Shown here: in pieces, positions 54,690-64,000 of the stretch
Layout: every line of letters begins with the position of its first letter
Position numbering within the stretch: position 1 is the first letter of the stretch
Assembly: GCF_003265705.1 (NCBI RefSeq)
Contig: NW_020313285.1
Coordinates: 13,339,280-13,403,279, forward strand
Length of the DNA stretch: 64,000 nucleotides
Origin: Callorhinus ursinus
Lineage: Eukaryota > Chordata > Mammalia > Carnivora > Otariidae
Reading direction: 5' to 3'
Position numbers and translations under genes: made by a program
The notes under the pieces: generated by a model
Seen by the model: the letters and a program-made list of their open reading frames with translations, nothing else
Databases searched by the model: none
What the model was told of the DNA's origin: nothing

Positions 54690-56859
54690 GGCAGGTGGGA
54701 ATGGAAGTCTGATGCAGCCATTTATCAGGTGGCTTTAGATCTTGACTTACTGGCATGCAGACAGTGAAACATGTAGATTACCAATCATCCTGGTCTACAT
54801 GCTCTTATGCAAGTAAAACTGTTGTCATAAATCATGGGAGCACTTTTGCAGAAAGAGAGAGAGAGAGGTCTGAAGAATGTTCATCAATATGTTAAACCTT
54901 GCTTTACCCTGAGTGGTATGATATGGGGTTATTTTTACAGTTCTGTTTTGTATCTTTTTTCAGTTGTTTTAATAATATCTTTCTTCCATAAACAATGTAA
55001 CTCTTTTAAAAGGCCAAAAAAGGATGAAACCAGAGAATAGAGACATCTTTTGAATCTCTGCCAAGTGTAAAAAAGTTGAACTGCTGTTGGATGATGTCAT
55101 GGCACTGGGCAGAGGGAGAGGGAAGGCACGGGCCTGATCAGGTCCGGGAGCTGCAGAGAGGCACCAGGGAAGCAGAGACAGCCTTCACCAACGGCGCAGG
55201 GCTAGCTTTGACGGATGCAACCAGAAACCGATCCAGGAAGATGTGGACGAAAGCATGAGTGGAGGCAGTTGGGAGTGGATGGGTGTCAAGCCACACGTTA
55301 AATGGGGAAAGAACAAAGAGGCAGGGCAGTGAGGGTCAGAGCAGTAGATAGAACTTTCTCCTCCTGATACAATATTACTCCAGATCCTCAGAAATGAAGG
55401 CAGAAAAGATACTTAGTGTTTGCTTTTTGCATTTCTGTCCCTCTGCATTGATGGACAAGTTTGGTCCTTTGCAGGGTAGAGTTGATGGGAGGGAGCAAGG
55501 AAGTAGGCATGTAAAGTCCAGACAAAATAATACGTGTGAGATTATAAATCAAATTAAACTTCTCTGAAACATGGGGAGCAAATTTTCAGCAATAGGCATG
55601 ATTTGGGGGCAATGGTAACCCCCACGGGCATGTCAGAGGGGCAAGCAAACCGATGGCATAAGGGACTCTGACTTCGGCATTTCAGTGCAACGACTGTTGT
55701 ACATATCACAGGTGTCGATAAAAGTGAAAAAAACGTAATTTCGTACAAAATCACATTTTACCATATTCAGATGGTATGAAACTGCAAAGGGAAACCAGAA
55801 ATTTGATTCTGAATAAAGGTAATTCTAGTAAAGGCAATTCTACTTGTCATGGAATGTTCTAACCACCACAAATCACAGAGAAAGTAGGACAAACAGCAAC
55901 TCCTTGGTGTTCTCACTCAGTTCTTGATTCTCAGGGCTTCAGTCCTACCTAGTGGCATTCTAAGACACCCAGAGAGACAACTTTTAGTGGCTGTTTGATA
56001 CATGGTGACACAGTGGCCACTTTTTTTCTGAGAGATCTGTTCACTAGACTGTGTTCATGAACTCAGTAGTTCCTGTGATGCTCTCATTGCGATTTTGTGC
56101 CTCTGTTTGTCCACAGCCTTGATCACTGGCTTGACTGTCGTAGACCCTCTATGAGTCATGGCAAACTTTCTCCCGTTCCCTTCCACCTCAAGCAGCCTCA
56201 CTATCACATTCGGCCTGAGTGTATGTGAGGGAGGAGAGGTACCTACATTCCACGTGGCATCCGTTTTTTTTCTTCCTTATATTTATCAAAGTTGTAACAG
56301 TATATTTATGTGGTCACTTTATTAATATATGGCTCCCACCTTAGATTATAGATTTCACAAGGCAACTAGATATATCTGTGATTGATCATCACAGTATCCC
56401 GGTACTTAACACAATCAATACTTATTGAATAAATGAAAGGTGTATCAAGGCAAAAGGCTAATTGTACCTTCACCGTATGTGGTGTGGACAAGTGATTTAA
56501 CTCACAGGTTTCTTCCATTCCAACCAGGGCAGGATTGGTCTGTGGGGAGCTTACAGGTTCACAATAACATAAGAAATCCTTTCATTTTAGAGATAAGGAA
56601 TTTCAGGTCAGGGCAGTTTAATTACTTATACGAAGATCTAAGGCACTCACTGCTAAGCCCATTTCATCGAGAATGGTGATTGAGTCAGTCAGGGATGGGC
56701 TTGGGAAAAGAATCAGATCAGTTTAGATTTCGGGCCAGAACTCCATTCATTAGATCCTGATGTTTCTGGCACAACATTAACCAAGAAGCACATCTCAAGA
56801 CTTCTTTTCTGATTAGACTTCTTTTTCTGCATAGACTAAGAAATTAATCTTAACATTTT

Positions 56860-57330
56860 GAACAGGTAATGAGTGGATGGACCCCAGTTGGAGAAGTTTA
56901 TTAGGAAAGAGTTGGCAGTGGTACAAATAACCTCCCCCTTAATCCCCGAAACCGGGCGACCATCAAACTACACGTCCTTGGCGATTAAGCTGTTCGGGCT
57001 GCAACATAGAAACCTTTCTCTCTGCCTCATCCCCTTGCTCTCTGGAGTGATTCACGTCTGTAAAGATGCTGCTGCTGCGAGGAAAACGTGAGCCTCTCTG
57101 ATGACAGTTGTTGCAACAAGACAAAAGCATTGTTAGAATTATTGCTATTATCTCATGTGAGAGATGCTGACAGTCTCTCTCCATCTTGCCCCCGTAATCC
57201 CATTAGATTTCGCAAACTTTGCAAGGGAAGCCTTGAGGCCATGGCTGAGATAAAGTACTTTGAGGAATGTTTCTTTTCTGCAGCTAGAATTGTGATTCAT
57301 ATTTCAAGGGATTTGTAAAAACAGATCCTG
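56860..57330. promoter_or_regulatory. Candidate conserved non-coding element
   Basis: About 470 bp without repeats. It keeps CpGs (ccgaaaccgggcgacc, cttggcgattaagctgttcg) and holds tgatgacagttgttgcaac, agcattgttagaattattgc and gagatgctgacagtc, motifs like SOX and TALE sites. The enhancer role is inference. Confidence 0.3.
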
Positions 57331-57462
57331 TCCACAAATGATAGAAAATCCTAGCATTGCAGCAGGGTGGAAGGGGACTTCAGAAGTTACCAAATTCTTG
57401 CCCCTTCCATATAAATTGTATGCAAAGAAAAGGTTTTATGAAAATAGATAGACAGACTAAAT

Positions 57463-57649
57463 AGGGGCGCCTGGGTGACTCAGTCGTTAAGCGTCTGCCT
57501 TCCGCTCAGGTCATGATCCCGGGGTCCTGGGATCGAACCCCGCATCGGGCTCCCTGCTCAGCGAGAGCCTGCCTCTCCCTCTCCCACTCCCCCTGCTTGT
57601 GTTCCCTCTCTCGCTGTCTCTCTGTCAAATAAATAAAATCTTAAAAAAA
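57463..57649 (+). mobile_element. Young SINEC (forward)
   Basis: Forward copy ggggcgcctgggtgactcag to aaataaataaaatctt plus A tail, same subfamily as the copy at 37,316. Duplication agactaaat at 57,454-57,462 and 57,650-57,658. Confidence 0.95.
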
Positions 57650-57894
57650 AGACTAAATCAATAAAAAAATAAAGCCAGAGATTCCCTGAGAAAAACAACT
57701 CTGTAACTTCCCTAATCTCCTTTTAATTTGCTGTGGGGATATGCTATATGAGTACACATGCGCAATTGTAATTCTGTTCTGGTCCTTTCTGCTGAGGGAG
57801 TTGGTGCTAGGGCAAGTGGTGAAAGTCTAAGCAGGAATTTGTTGCTATCAGTTTGCACCTGCCCCTACTGTCCCAACTGTTAGCAGTGGTTTTT

Positions 57895-58137
57895 TTAAAT
57901 AATTTTTATTGTTATGTTAATCACCATACATTACATCATTAGTTTTTGATGTAGTGTTCCATGATTGTTTGTGCATAACACCCAGTGCTCCACGCAGAAC
58001 GTGCCCTCCTTAATACCCATCACCAGGCTAACCCATCCCCCCACCCCCTTCCCCTCTAGAACCCTCAGTTGGTGTTTCAGAGTCCATCGTCTCGCATGGT
58101 TCGTCTCCCCCTCCGACTTACTCCCCTTCATTCTTCC
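57895..58137 (-). mobile_element. Young 5'-truncated L1 (reverse), perfect TSD
   Basis: About 243 bp of carnivore L1 3' UTR reversed: catacattacatcattagtt, gatgtagtgttccatgattg, aacacccagtgctccacgc, taatacccatcaccaggcta. The exact 15-bp duplication ttagcagtggttttt lies at 57,880-57,894 and 58,138-58,152. A typical target-primed insertion. Confidence 0.9.
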
Positions 58138-58152
58138 TTAGCAGTGGTTTTT

Positions 58153-58700
58153 ATTGGAGGGTGGATGCCGTTTTTTCAGATTTTTTTTTTCAGCTAGAGG
58201 TCTACAGAATTTAATAATAAGGAAAGATCCACAAGTTATATAAATAAACACAAGCAAGTTTTGCTTATTTGATGGCTAATGTCCTGGTGCTTATATAATC
58301 ATATCGCTTGTTTCTCTTCCATTGCTCAGTGCCTCACCATTTGATAGATTTTAGGCATTCTCACAGGGGGTAGAGAAATGAAGAGAAACATAAGGTGAGC
58401 TTTTTTTCTATTTTACTCATTTAATTTTTATCACCTTCTTGTAGAGTGCCGATTATGGGGAAAGAAGTCATTATGTTCTAAAGGGGATGATGAGAGGGGA
58501 AAAAATATGTTAAGAGAAAATATCCAAGAGCTTGTACTATTATTACATTAACACAAAGCAGCTAAGGGGAATACAGATAGTCATAGCCATTTCTGGCTAG
58601 CTGGATTATTACAGAAAGTAGATCTGGAACTGGGCATGAGAGGAACATCGTATGCCTGCAAAATAAAATAAAAAGGAGAAAAAAAGTCCTGAAAAATATT
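58153..58700. other. Unassigned non-coding stretch
   Basis: AT-rich, no feature that I can support. Confidence 0.5.
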
Positions 58701-59093
58701 TGATGGTGATGGTGGTGGGAAGGGTGGAAATTGTGGTGTTGAGGGTGGTAATGACGGTGTTGATGTGGGGATAGTGGAGGCAGTGGTGGTATAGAGGGTG
58801 TAGACGGTGTTGATGGTGGCAGGAATGATGGTGGTGGTAGTCATGATGGTAGTGTTGATGGTAATGGAGTGGTGAGGGCAGAGGTGCTGATAATGGTAGT
58901 GGTGTGGTGATGGGGGTGATGGTGATAGTGATGGGGGTGATAGTGATGGGGGTGGTGGTGATAGTGATGGGGGGGTGGTGAGTGATGGTGATAGTGACGG
59001 GGGTGATGGGGGTGATAGTGATGGGGGTGATGGTGGTAGTGATGGCGGTCAAGGGGATGGTGGTGGGGGTGGGGCTGGTGAGGGTGGCTGTTG
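58701..59093. repeat. TGATGG/TGATAG minisatellite, G-rich strand forward
   Basis: Imperfect units such as tgatgggggtga and tgatagtgatggggg. Best ordered at about 58,905-59,050; the edges are degenerate GGT/GAT. At least seven runs of four or more G lie in the core, giving quadruplex potential. The Thr/Ile/Pro-rich minus-strand frame here is an artefact. Confidence 0.92.
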
Positions 59094-59149
59094 CCTAGTA
59101 GTGAGAATGGTGTAGACAGTTGTGGTGAGTTTGCTGCAGGTAGTGGTAA

Positions 59150-61235
59150 TGGTAGTAAACATCACAAGGGCAGCAGGGATGGTGCTGAGGGGAATGTTCC
59201 TTTTCAGTGACATTTCCAATTATCTGTAGAGATTTTCTACCAAATGACAGAGAAGAGGCCCAATGTGGTAGCAGGGGAGGAAGGTGGACAGAGACAACTG
59301 CCATCCCTAAGGGAAATTCACTGCTGTTTGTGCTGTTCCAGTACCTAATTTCATGCATAGTCCCTCTTTGAGACAAATCCCCTTGTGTTATGAGTCAGAC
59401 ACATCATGTTTCTTCAGTAAATGTTCTAAAACGCTGGTTTGTATTTCCAAGTACCAGTAAATGGTTTCAACAGATGGATATACCTCAACAGTGGGTAAAG
59501 CAAACCTTAACACAAAGGTGTTCTTTCCAGTTGTGTATAATGTCGGTTGTTTTGTGATTACTAGAAAAAGGGAGCTTTCAAAGTGTGATTAGCTTCATTG
59601 CCAATGTATTTGTAAAATTCTTACAAAAAAAGACATTACCTAAGTTCTTTGTCAGTTCAGAGAGAACAGTGTTTAATCCAAAATGTGCAGACCGATGCCA
59701 AGGAAAATGTTCCCAATGGAGACTGGAGTTGCACTGGCTCCGAATCATTATTGAGCTCAAATATGGAACACGATGTATTTCATTCTCAGAGGGAACAAAA
59801 AGCGTGTTCCTTGCAGAAAGTTGGTCTCTCTCTCTCGTTTTGTCAAGAATTTAACATCTCTTTATTTCTAATCTCCATTGTCTAATGCAGATTCTCCAAG
59901 GAGAAAAAAAATCTCAAAGGTCTGATGTTTTCTAGCAATTGTCATTTGAATGGCTGTCATAAAGGGATAAAAGTTTATGTGCCATCTAGTCTCTCCTCTG
60001 TAGACCCATGGCTGTGTGCACGAGGTGTTGCTGATGCATTTCCAACAGTAACATCTGGCTCTCTGGCAGCCTGCTCTACTAACTGTGCTGACCCATTGAT
60101 GGCTCTAGAACTGTTCAGAAAATGCTGTATGGGTTGGCCAGAATATGTACAGGCCACAGGGTTTTTTTTTTTTTTTTTTTTTTTTGCTCATCCTCCTGGG
60201 TACTATTTATCTGTCAGTCACATTTCATTCTGAGGAATTTACTGTACTTGTCGCTGTCTATTTGAAATGAATAAGGAAACTCCTCATTAAAGACTGGGAT
60301 TTATATGACCCAAATGGGAGTATTCCCAGTGCTCTATTTAGGATAGTTGGAGGAGCTATGCTATTGGTTGAATTGTCCTTAAAATGTGGATTTTTCCCTG
60401 AGATGGTCTTGGAGTGCTACACATCCAATAGAAGCCAAGATGAAAGCCATTTTTTCCCCCCAGAGGCTTATGGGATGGGGGCGGGGATGTGTGGAATGAC
60501 CACTAATAGAAATTAAAGTTTTAGGGATTTATGTCAGAGTTCTCGGGGGAAAATGTTCCTGGTGGAGAAACAAAGTAGGACTGAAATCCAGTGGAAAGGA
60601 GCCAGATAACATGAGCACAGAAGGGGAAAGAGAGAGAAAGTGGAGTTGTGAGCCCAGATATGGGAACCAAAGTTTGGAAAGTAGGGTGGTGGGGTGTGGG
60701 GGAGGATTAGTGACTATGGGGCTGTGATGAATCAGGAGAAAATGCAATGCTGATGGTAACAGAAAGTGGTGTGCTTTGAGGCTTTGAGAAGAGAAGCAGA
60801 GAAAATGAAATTCTGGTTTAAAATAAACTGTTCAAACATAAGAAAGAGATGTCTGGAAAATTGAAAAGGTATTTTAATGAGAAAAAGATGTAAGGGAAAT
60901 GAGGATAGATAGATTTATCAAGCTAAGAAAGAGGCAAACAAATGAAGATTAATAAACACATTTAAATTGTATATGAAACCATGGTAAATCACATTTTCTA
61001 CAGAAGGTAAATTCACATCTTGATTTTGAGAAGATAATCTATACAAATAACCGAAGAGTGTGCATCTGCTCACTTGGGTGAGTGATTTTTTTTCCCTGGT
61101 TCAGTTGTAAATGAGAATATCCACATGGAAATCAAATGCTTCCTTGGAATCCTGTGGAAAGAGAACAAACAGTACTGAAGCTACAGTATGGTTTACTTCT
61201 TGTACACATTTGTGACATTAATATTCATTACTACA
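59150..61235. other. Unique stretch with an isolated T24
   Basis: About 2.1 kb without a named repeat. Poly(T) of 24 at 60,162-60,185 has no retrotransposon next to it. Frames of 60-102 codons are unsupported. Confidence 0.45.
60162..60185. repeat. Poly(T)24
   Basis: An uninterrupted T run between gccacaggg and gctcatcctcc; no SINE or L1 body on either side. Confidence 0.95.
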
Positions 61236-61480
61236 ATGGTAGCCAACTCTTGTGTAGAGCTTGCTTTATTCCAGGTACTGCTCTAAGAAATTTTGGTGCA
61301 TTAATTCATTCAATCGTCACCAACGAACCTATGAGATAGGAACGGTTTTATTACCCCCACGTACAGATGGGGAAACTGAGGCAGAGAGGTTGAGTAACTT
61401 GTCTAAGACACAAAGATGGTAAATGATAGAGTTGAGATTTAAACCCAGGTAGTCCTGCTCTATGGTCCATTTCCTAACAT
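61236..61480 (-). mobile_element. MIR (reverse)
   Basis: Well kept: ttccaggtactgctctaaga, gaacctatgagataggaacg, gatggggaaactgaggcaga, gaggttgagtaacttgtc and gagatttaaacccaggtagt. Confidence 0.9.
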
Positions 61481-62264
61481 TCTGGGGGTTGATGGTGAAG
61501 ACAAAGTTTTCATGTAGAGGTATCTGACCCCTGTGTGAGCAGAAAAATGAAAGTAATACAGACATTTTCGTGCAAAGCAAATAATGGGAGGAAACTTTTC
61601 AGGTTGCAGGCATCAGGTGACAGCGATTGCTGTCTTACCACCTGAGAGCCACAGATTTTGATGTGGTAGACAGAGGAAACATTGCTTTGTTAAGGCTTGT
61701 GTATTGAATGGTTCTGCCATCAATCGGCAAAGGCCTTCAGTGGTTCATTTGTTAATTGATTAAGTGACGAGGAAAACCCTCAGACAATGAGTAAATCTGA
61801 ATTGCTCATTACTCATTTCTAGAATGGTGGAAGTATCTCGACTAGGGGGAAGTGGCAGGTTACTGCCATAATTTGTAAAGTCCTTTAAAACTTTAGATAA
61901 CAGGCCTGGTAGACGTGCAAAGTATTACTCTCATTTACAGTCCAGCCTGATTTAACAAAAGGCCTGAGCGTCATAAACCTGCAGACAGAAGGAGTTCCAG
62001 GGGGAAAATCGAGGCTTGCTCATAAGCCAGCTGTGCAGAGGGCTGGACTCCAGCTTCCCATCACGGGTGTGCAGCCCAAAGAATGTTGGCTGCCTCTGGG
62101 GCCAGCTGGCTCACACAGGGACTGTGCTCCTGGAAATCCTGAAATGTCTGTGCAGGACTCCAGCAAGTAGAGGTTTGGTTAACAGAGGAGCAGTTTCACC
62201 AGCCAGGTTTGAGTCAAGCTGTTTTTCAAAAGCCTGTTAACTTTAACACGTGACCAGTGGGGCT
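61481..62264. other. Unique stretch with paired E-boxes
   Basis: No repeat recognised. 61,600-61,830 looks conserved and carries the inverted E-box pair at 61,614-61,644 and gttaattgattaagtgacg. Confidence 0.45.
61614..61644. promoter_or_regulatory. Inverted CAGGTG/CACCTG pair around a hairpin
   Basis: CAGGTG at 61,614-61,619 and CACCTG at 61,639-61,644 flank ACAGC-gatt-GCTGT (61,620-61,633). ZEB and Snail factors bind such E-boxes; function here is inferred from motifs only. Confidence 0.35.
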
Positions 62265-62365
62265 GTCAAATGTGCCTTTTAAGGTTATCGTGAGGCTTCA
62301 TTTAAATAATTGGTACAAAGCACTTAGCGCAAAGCTTGGCCCAAGCTAAGAACTCAATACCTGGG
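62265..62365 (+). mobile_element. MIR 3' part (forward)
   Basis: aaggttatcgtgaggcttca, then ttggtacaaagcacttagcg and aagctaagaactcaatacc: the 3' half of MIR. Confidence 0.7.
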
Positions 62366-63956
62366 TTGTGGTGGTGGTGATTTTAAAGTTCCCTTTGTGA
62401 GATCCCATGCCCAGGGTGCCTCCCTCACCTTCCGATCCATCTCTTCTTCTTGGTTCGTGATTGTGTGTGACACACAGGGACAGATTCCCTCGCAGGGAGT
62501 CGATGGAACATGACAGCATAGTGGCAGGTATGTAGCCCTCTGCACATGCATCGTTTACTTGACAGCAGTGCTGGTGGTTTCTTACCACAATCCCTATGAG
62601 ACTGGAACCAGAGTAGCCGCCAATTCTAGAAGGGCAGGGGGGCAAACGGCTTCCCCAGAAATGCCCTCTGCCTCCCATGGCAGCCACCTTGGGCGGCCAG
62701 AAGAAACTTCTCTTTCTTCCAAGAACTTTGTGAGTGATGTTTAGTCCCATGATCAGACCCTTCACCAATGCCAAAGTAGGCTGGTGTGGCTGGCCGCCAG
62801 GGCTCCTGCTAGTTGCTGACTGAAGGAGGCATCACCTGACATTCCTTAGATTTTGCTGGAACTCACTTGGGCCAGCCTGGGTCAGGGGGCAAACCAAGAG
62901 GCGTTAACGAGGTTCGAACCTAAGCAGAACTGGTCTGCCTGCTAGTGTTAAGGTCCAGTGATTCCCCATCGTCCCCAAATTCTCTTCACCCCAATGACCT
63001 AGAGAGACAGCAATGTTTTCCTCCCTTTCTTTTTTCCCCATTAAAATTTGACCAACATTCAGCTAGTTCTTCTATAAAGAGAGTGACAAAGAACTCCTGG
63101 CAAATCTGGAGTAGCTTGTATAATTTAAATAACAATCTCCCATATAACATGAGGTAAAATTTGGAGGTAAAATGAGAAGTAAAGTTGATTCTTTGGCAAA
63201 AGTTATTGGTCAAGAACCAGTGAGGAGTCCAGGCTCTGCCTTGTAAAAACAATTCTACCTTCTACCCCTTCACTCAGTAATTCTGTCTTGGCAATTTTCT
63301 TCATGCCCTGAGGGTGGGCACTATTTATCCCCTATTCAAAATATTGGTTGCATAGCTTAAAATAAAGTACGTATTATTGTTTTGTTGATAATGTGCTATG
63401 TTCTAGAATTACCCATCCAAAGACATAGTGTTGATACAAAGGAATTAGGCTTACTGCTTTAAGTAAAGATCAGACCCAAACTGAAGTAACAAAGAGTAAC
63501 GACTCTGCATTTTCAGCATTTCCAAAATAAAGTATCTGTCTATAACCCTATCTGGATAGGGACCAGCAGGTTCTGGGAAGAATATTAACCTGAATTTGTT
63601 GCAGTCTTGTTTCCCAAACTGCTTTATAAACACTTCCCCATATGTGCTGCCAGAGCTTTGCATTTAATGAATCATCCAAATCTTTTTGCCATATATCCTG
63701 TGTAGCTCCTGATGAAGGGTTACATGTTCCCGCTATCTGAGGAGAAATGAGAGTAACACCTTACATTACCAGCCAAAATTGCCTCATAAGATAATCCTAT
63801 TAGAATGTTCATTTTGATTTTTATAAATACTGACTTAAATGTTGGAGAGTTATCTTAGACCCAGTTGCCTTGTAATTTTTTAGGGACCATGTTATCTACT
63901 CGATACCTTGTCTTTATTCTGAGTAATCATGAAGGATGTAGAAATTGTTGCTTCAG
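62366..63956. other. Unassigned, mostly unique stretch
   Basis: No supported gene. The 142-codon minus-strand frame at 62,346-62,774 overlaps the MIR and shows no domain. Confidence 0.45.
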
Positions 63957-64000
63957 GGCGCCTGGGTGGCTCAGTCGTTAAGCGTCTGCCTTTGGCTCAG
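63957..64000 (+). mobile_element. SINEC head, cut by the window edge
   Basis: First 44 bases of a forward SINE (gggcgcctgggtggctcag, tcgttaagcgtctgcc), same young type as 37,316 and 57,463. The rest lies outside. Confidence 0.93.

Larger units (their letters stand above)
54481..57453. other. Long unique stretch
   Basis: (CA)16 at 54,656-54,687. Blocks 55,540-55,760 and 56,860-57,330 retain CpGs and look conserved. No gene is supported; frames up to 82 codons overlap freely. Confidence 0.45.

Noticed and set aside
58609..59052. 147-codon minus-strand Thr/Ile/Pro/His-rich frame
   Set aside because: A translation of the TGATGG minisatellite; tandem DNA without stops gives such frames automatically.
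62346..62774. 142-codon minus-strand frame
   Set aside because: Its end overlaps a MIR, a second frame shares the DNA in another phase, and no domain is visible.
1..64000. Regularly recurring agccacccaggcgcccc-type motifs as a repeat array or CRISPR-like system
   Set aside because: They are the heads of independent SINE insertions on both strands, each with its own target duplication and irregular spacing, in a mammalian genome.

Overview
The window is non-coding nuclear DNA of a mammal, almost certainly a caniform carnivore of the bear/seal/mustelid group. The main evidence is 23 copies (one cut by the right edge) of the carnivore tRNA-Lys-derived SINE family (SINEC/Can-SINE). Their heads (cgcctgggtggctcag) and AAATAAATAAAATCTT-type tails fit arctoid subfamilies better than the dog or cat consensus forms as I remember them. 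Older mammal-wide repeats fill much of the rest: MIR, L2, L1M/HAL1, two or three MLT1-type MaLR LTRs and a MER5A-like hAT remnant. No rRNA, tRNA, CRISPR, operon or bacterial feature is present. Repeat family names are from memory of the consensus sequences; no search was run.

Layout. 0-7 kb: SINEs in L2/MIR/MLT1-rich DNA. 7-13 kb: mostly unique sequence with several conserved-looking blocks and the only exon-like object, a 158-bp segment on the minus strand at 12,360-12,517. 13-20 kb: a nested L2/L1/SINE locus carrying a 250-bp pyrimidine microsatellite, then scattered SINEs. 21-25 kb: a HAL1/L1-like remnant and a carnivore ERV-type LTR in reverse orientation. 25.7-29.2 kb: an antisense L1M 3' end whose distal part, with adjacent sequence, was copied as a direct repeat of about 357 bp 1.57 kb away. 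29-37 kb: mainly unique, intron-like DNA. 35-46 kb: a graveyard of L2 and L1M fragments split by SINEs. 46-57 kb: MIR/SINE mosaics, an antisense MLT1 and unique blocks. 57-64 kb: a young SINE, a young 5'-truncated L1, a TGATGG-type minisatellite and unique sequence up to a SINE cut by the window edge.

No complete gene can be supported. The window is best read as part of a long intron or a gene desert. If the 12.4 kb exon is real, its host gene runs on the minus strand and the rest of the window would be its introns. Long open frames elsewhere are repeat artefacts or chance. The most useful leads are the exon candidate, the local duplication, several perfect hairpins in unique DNA, and non-repetitive blocks with AT-rich homeodomain-like and E-box-like motifs that could be conserved enhancers.
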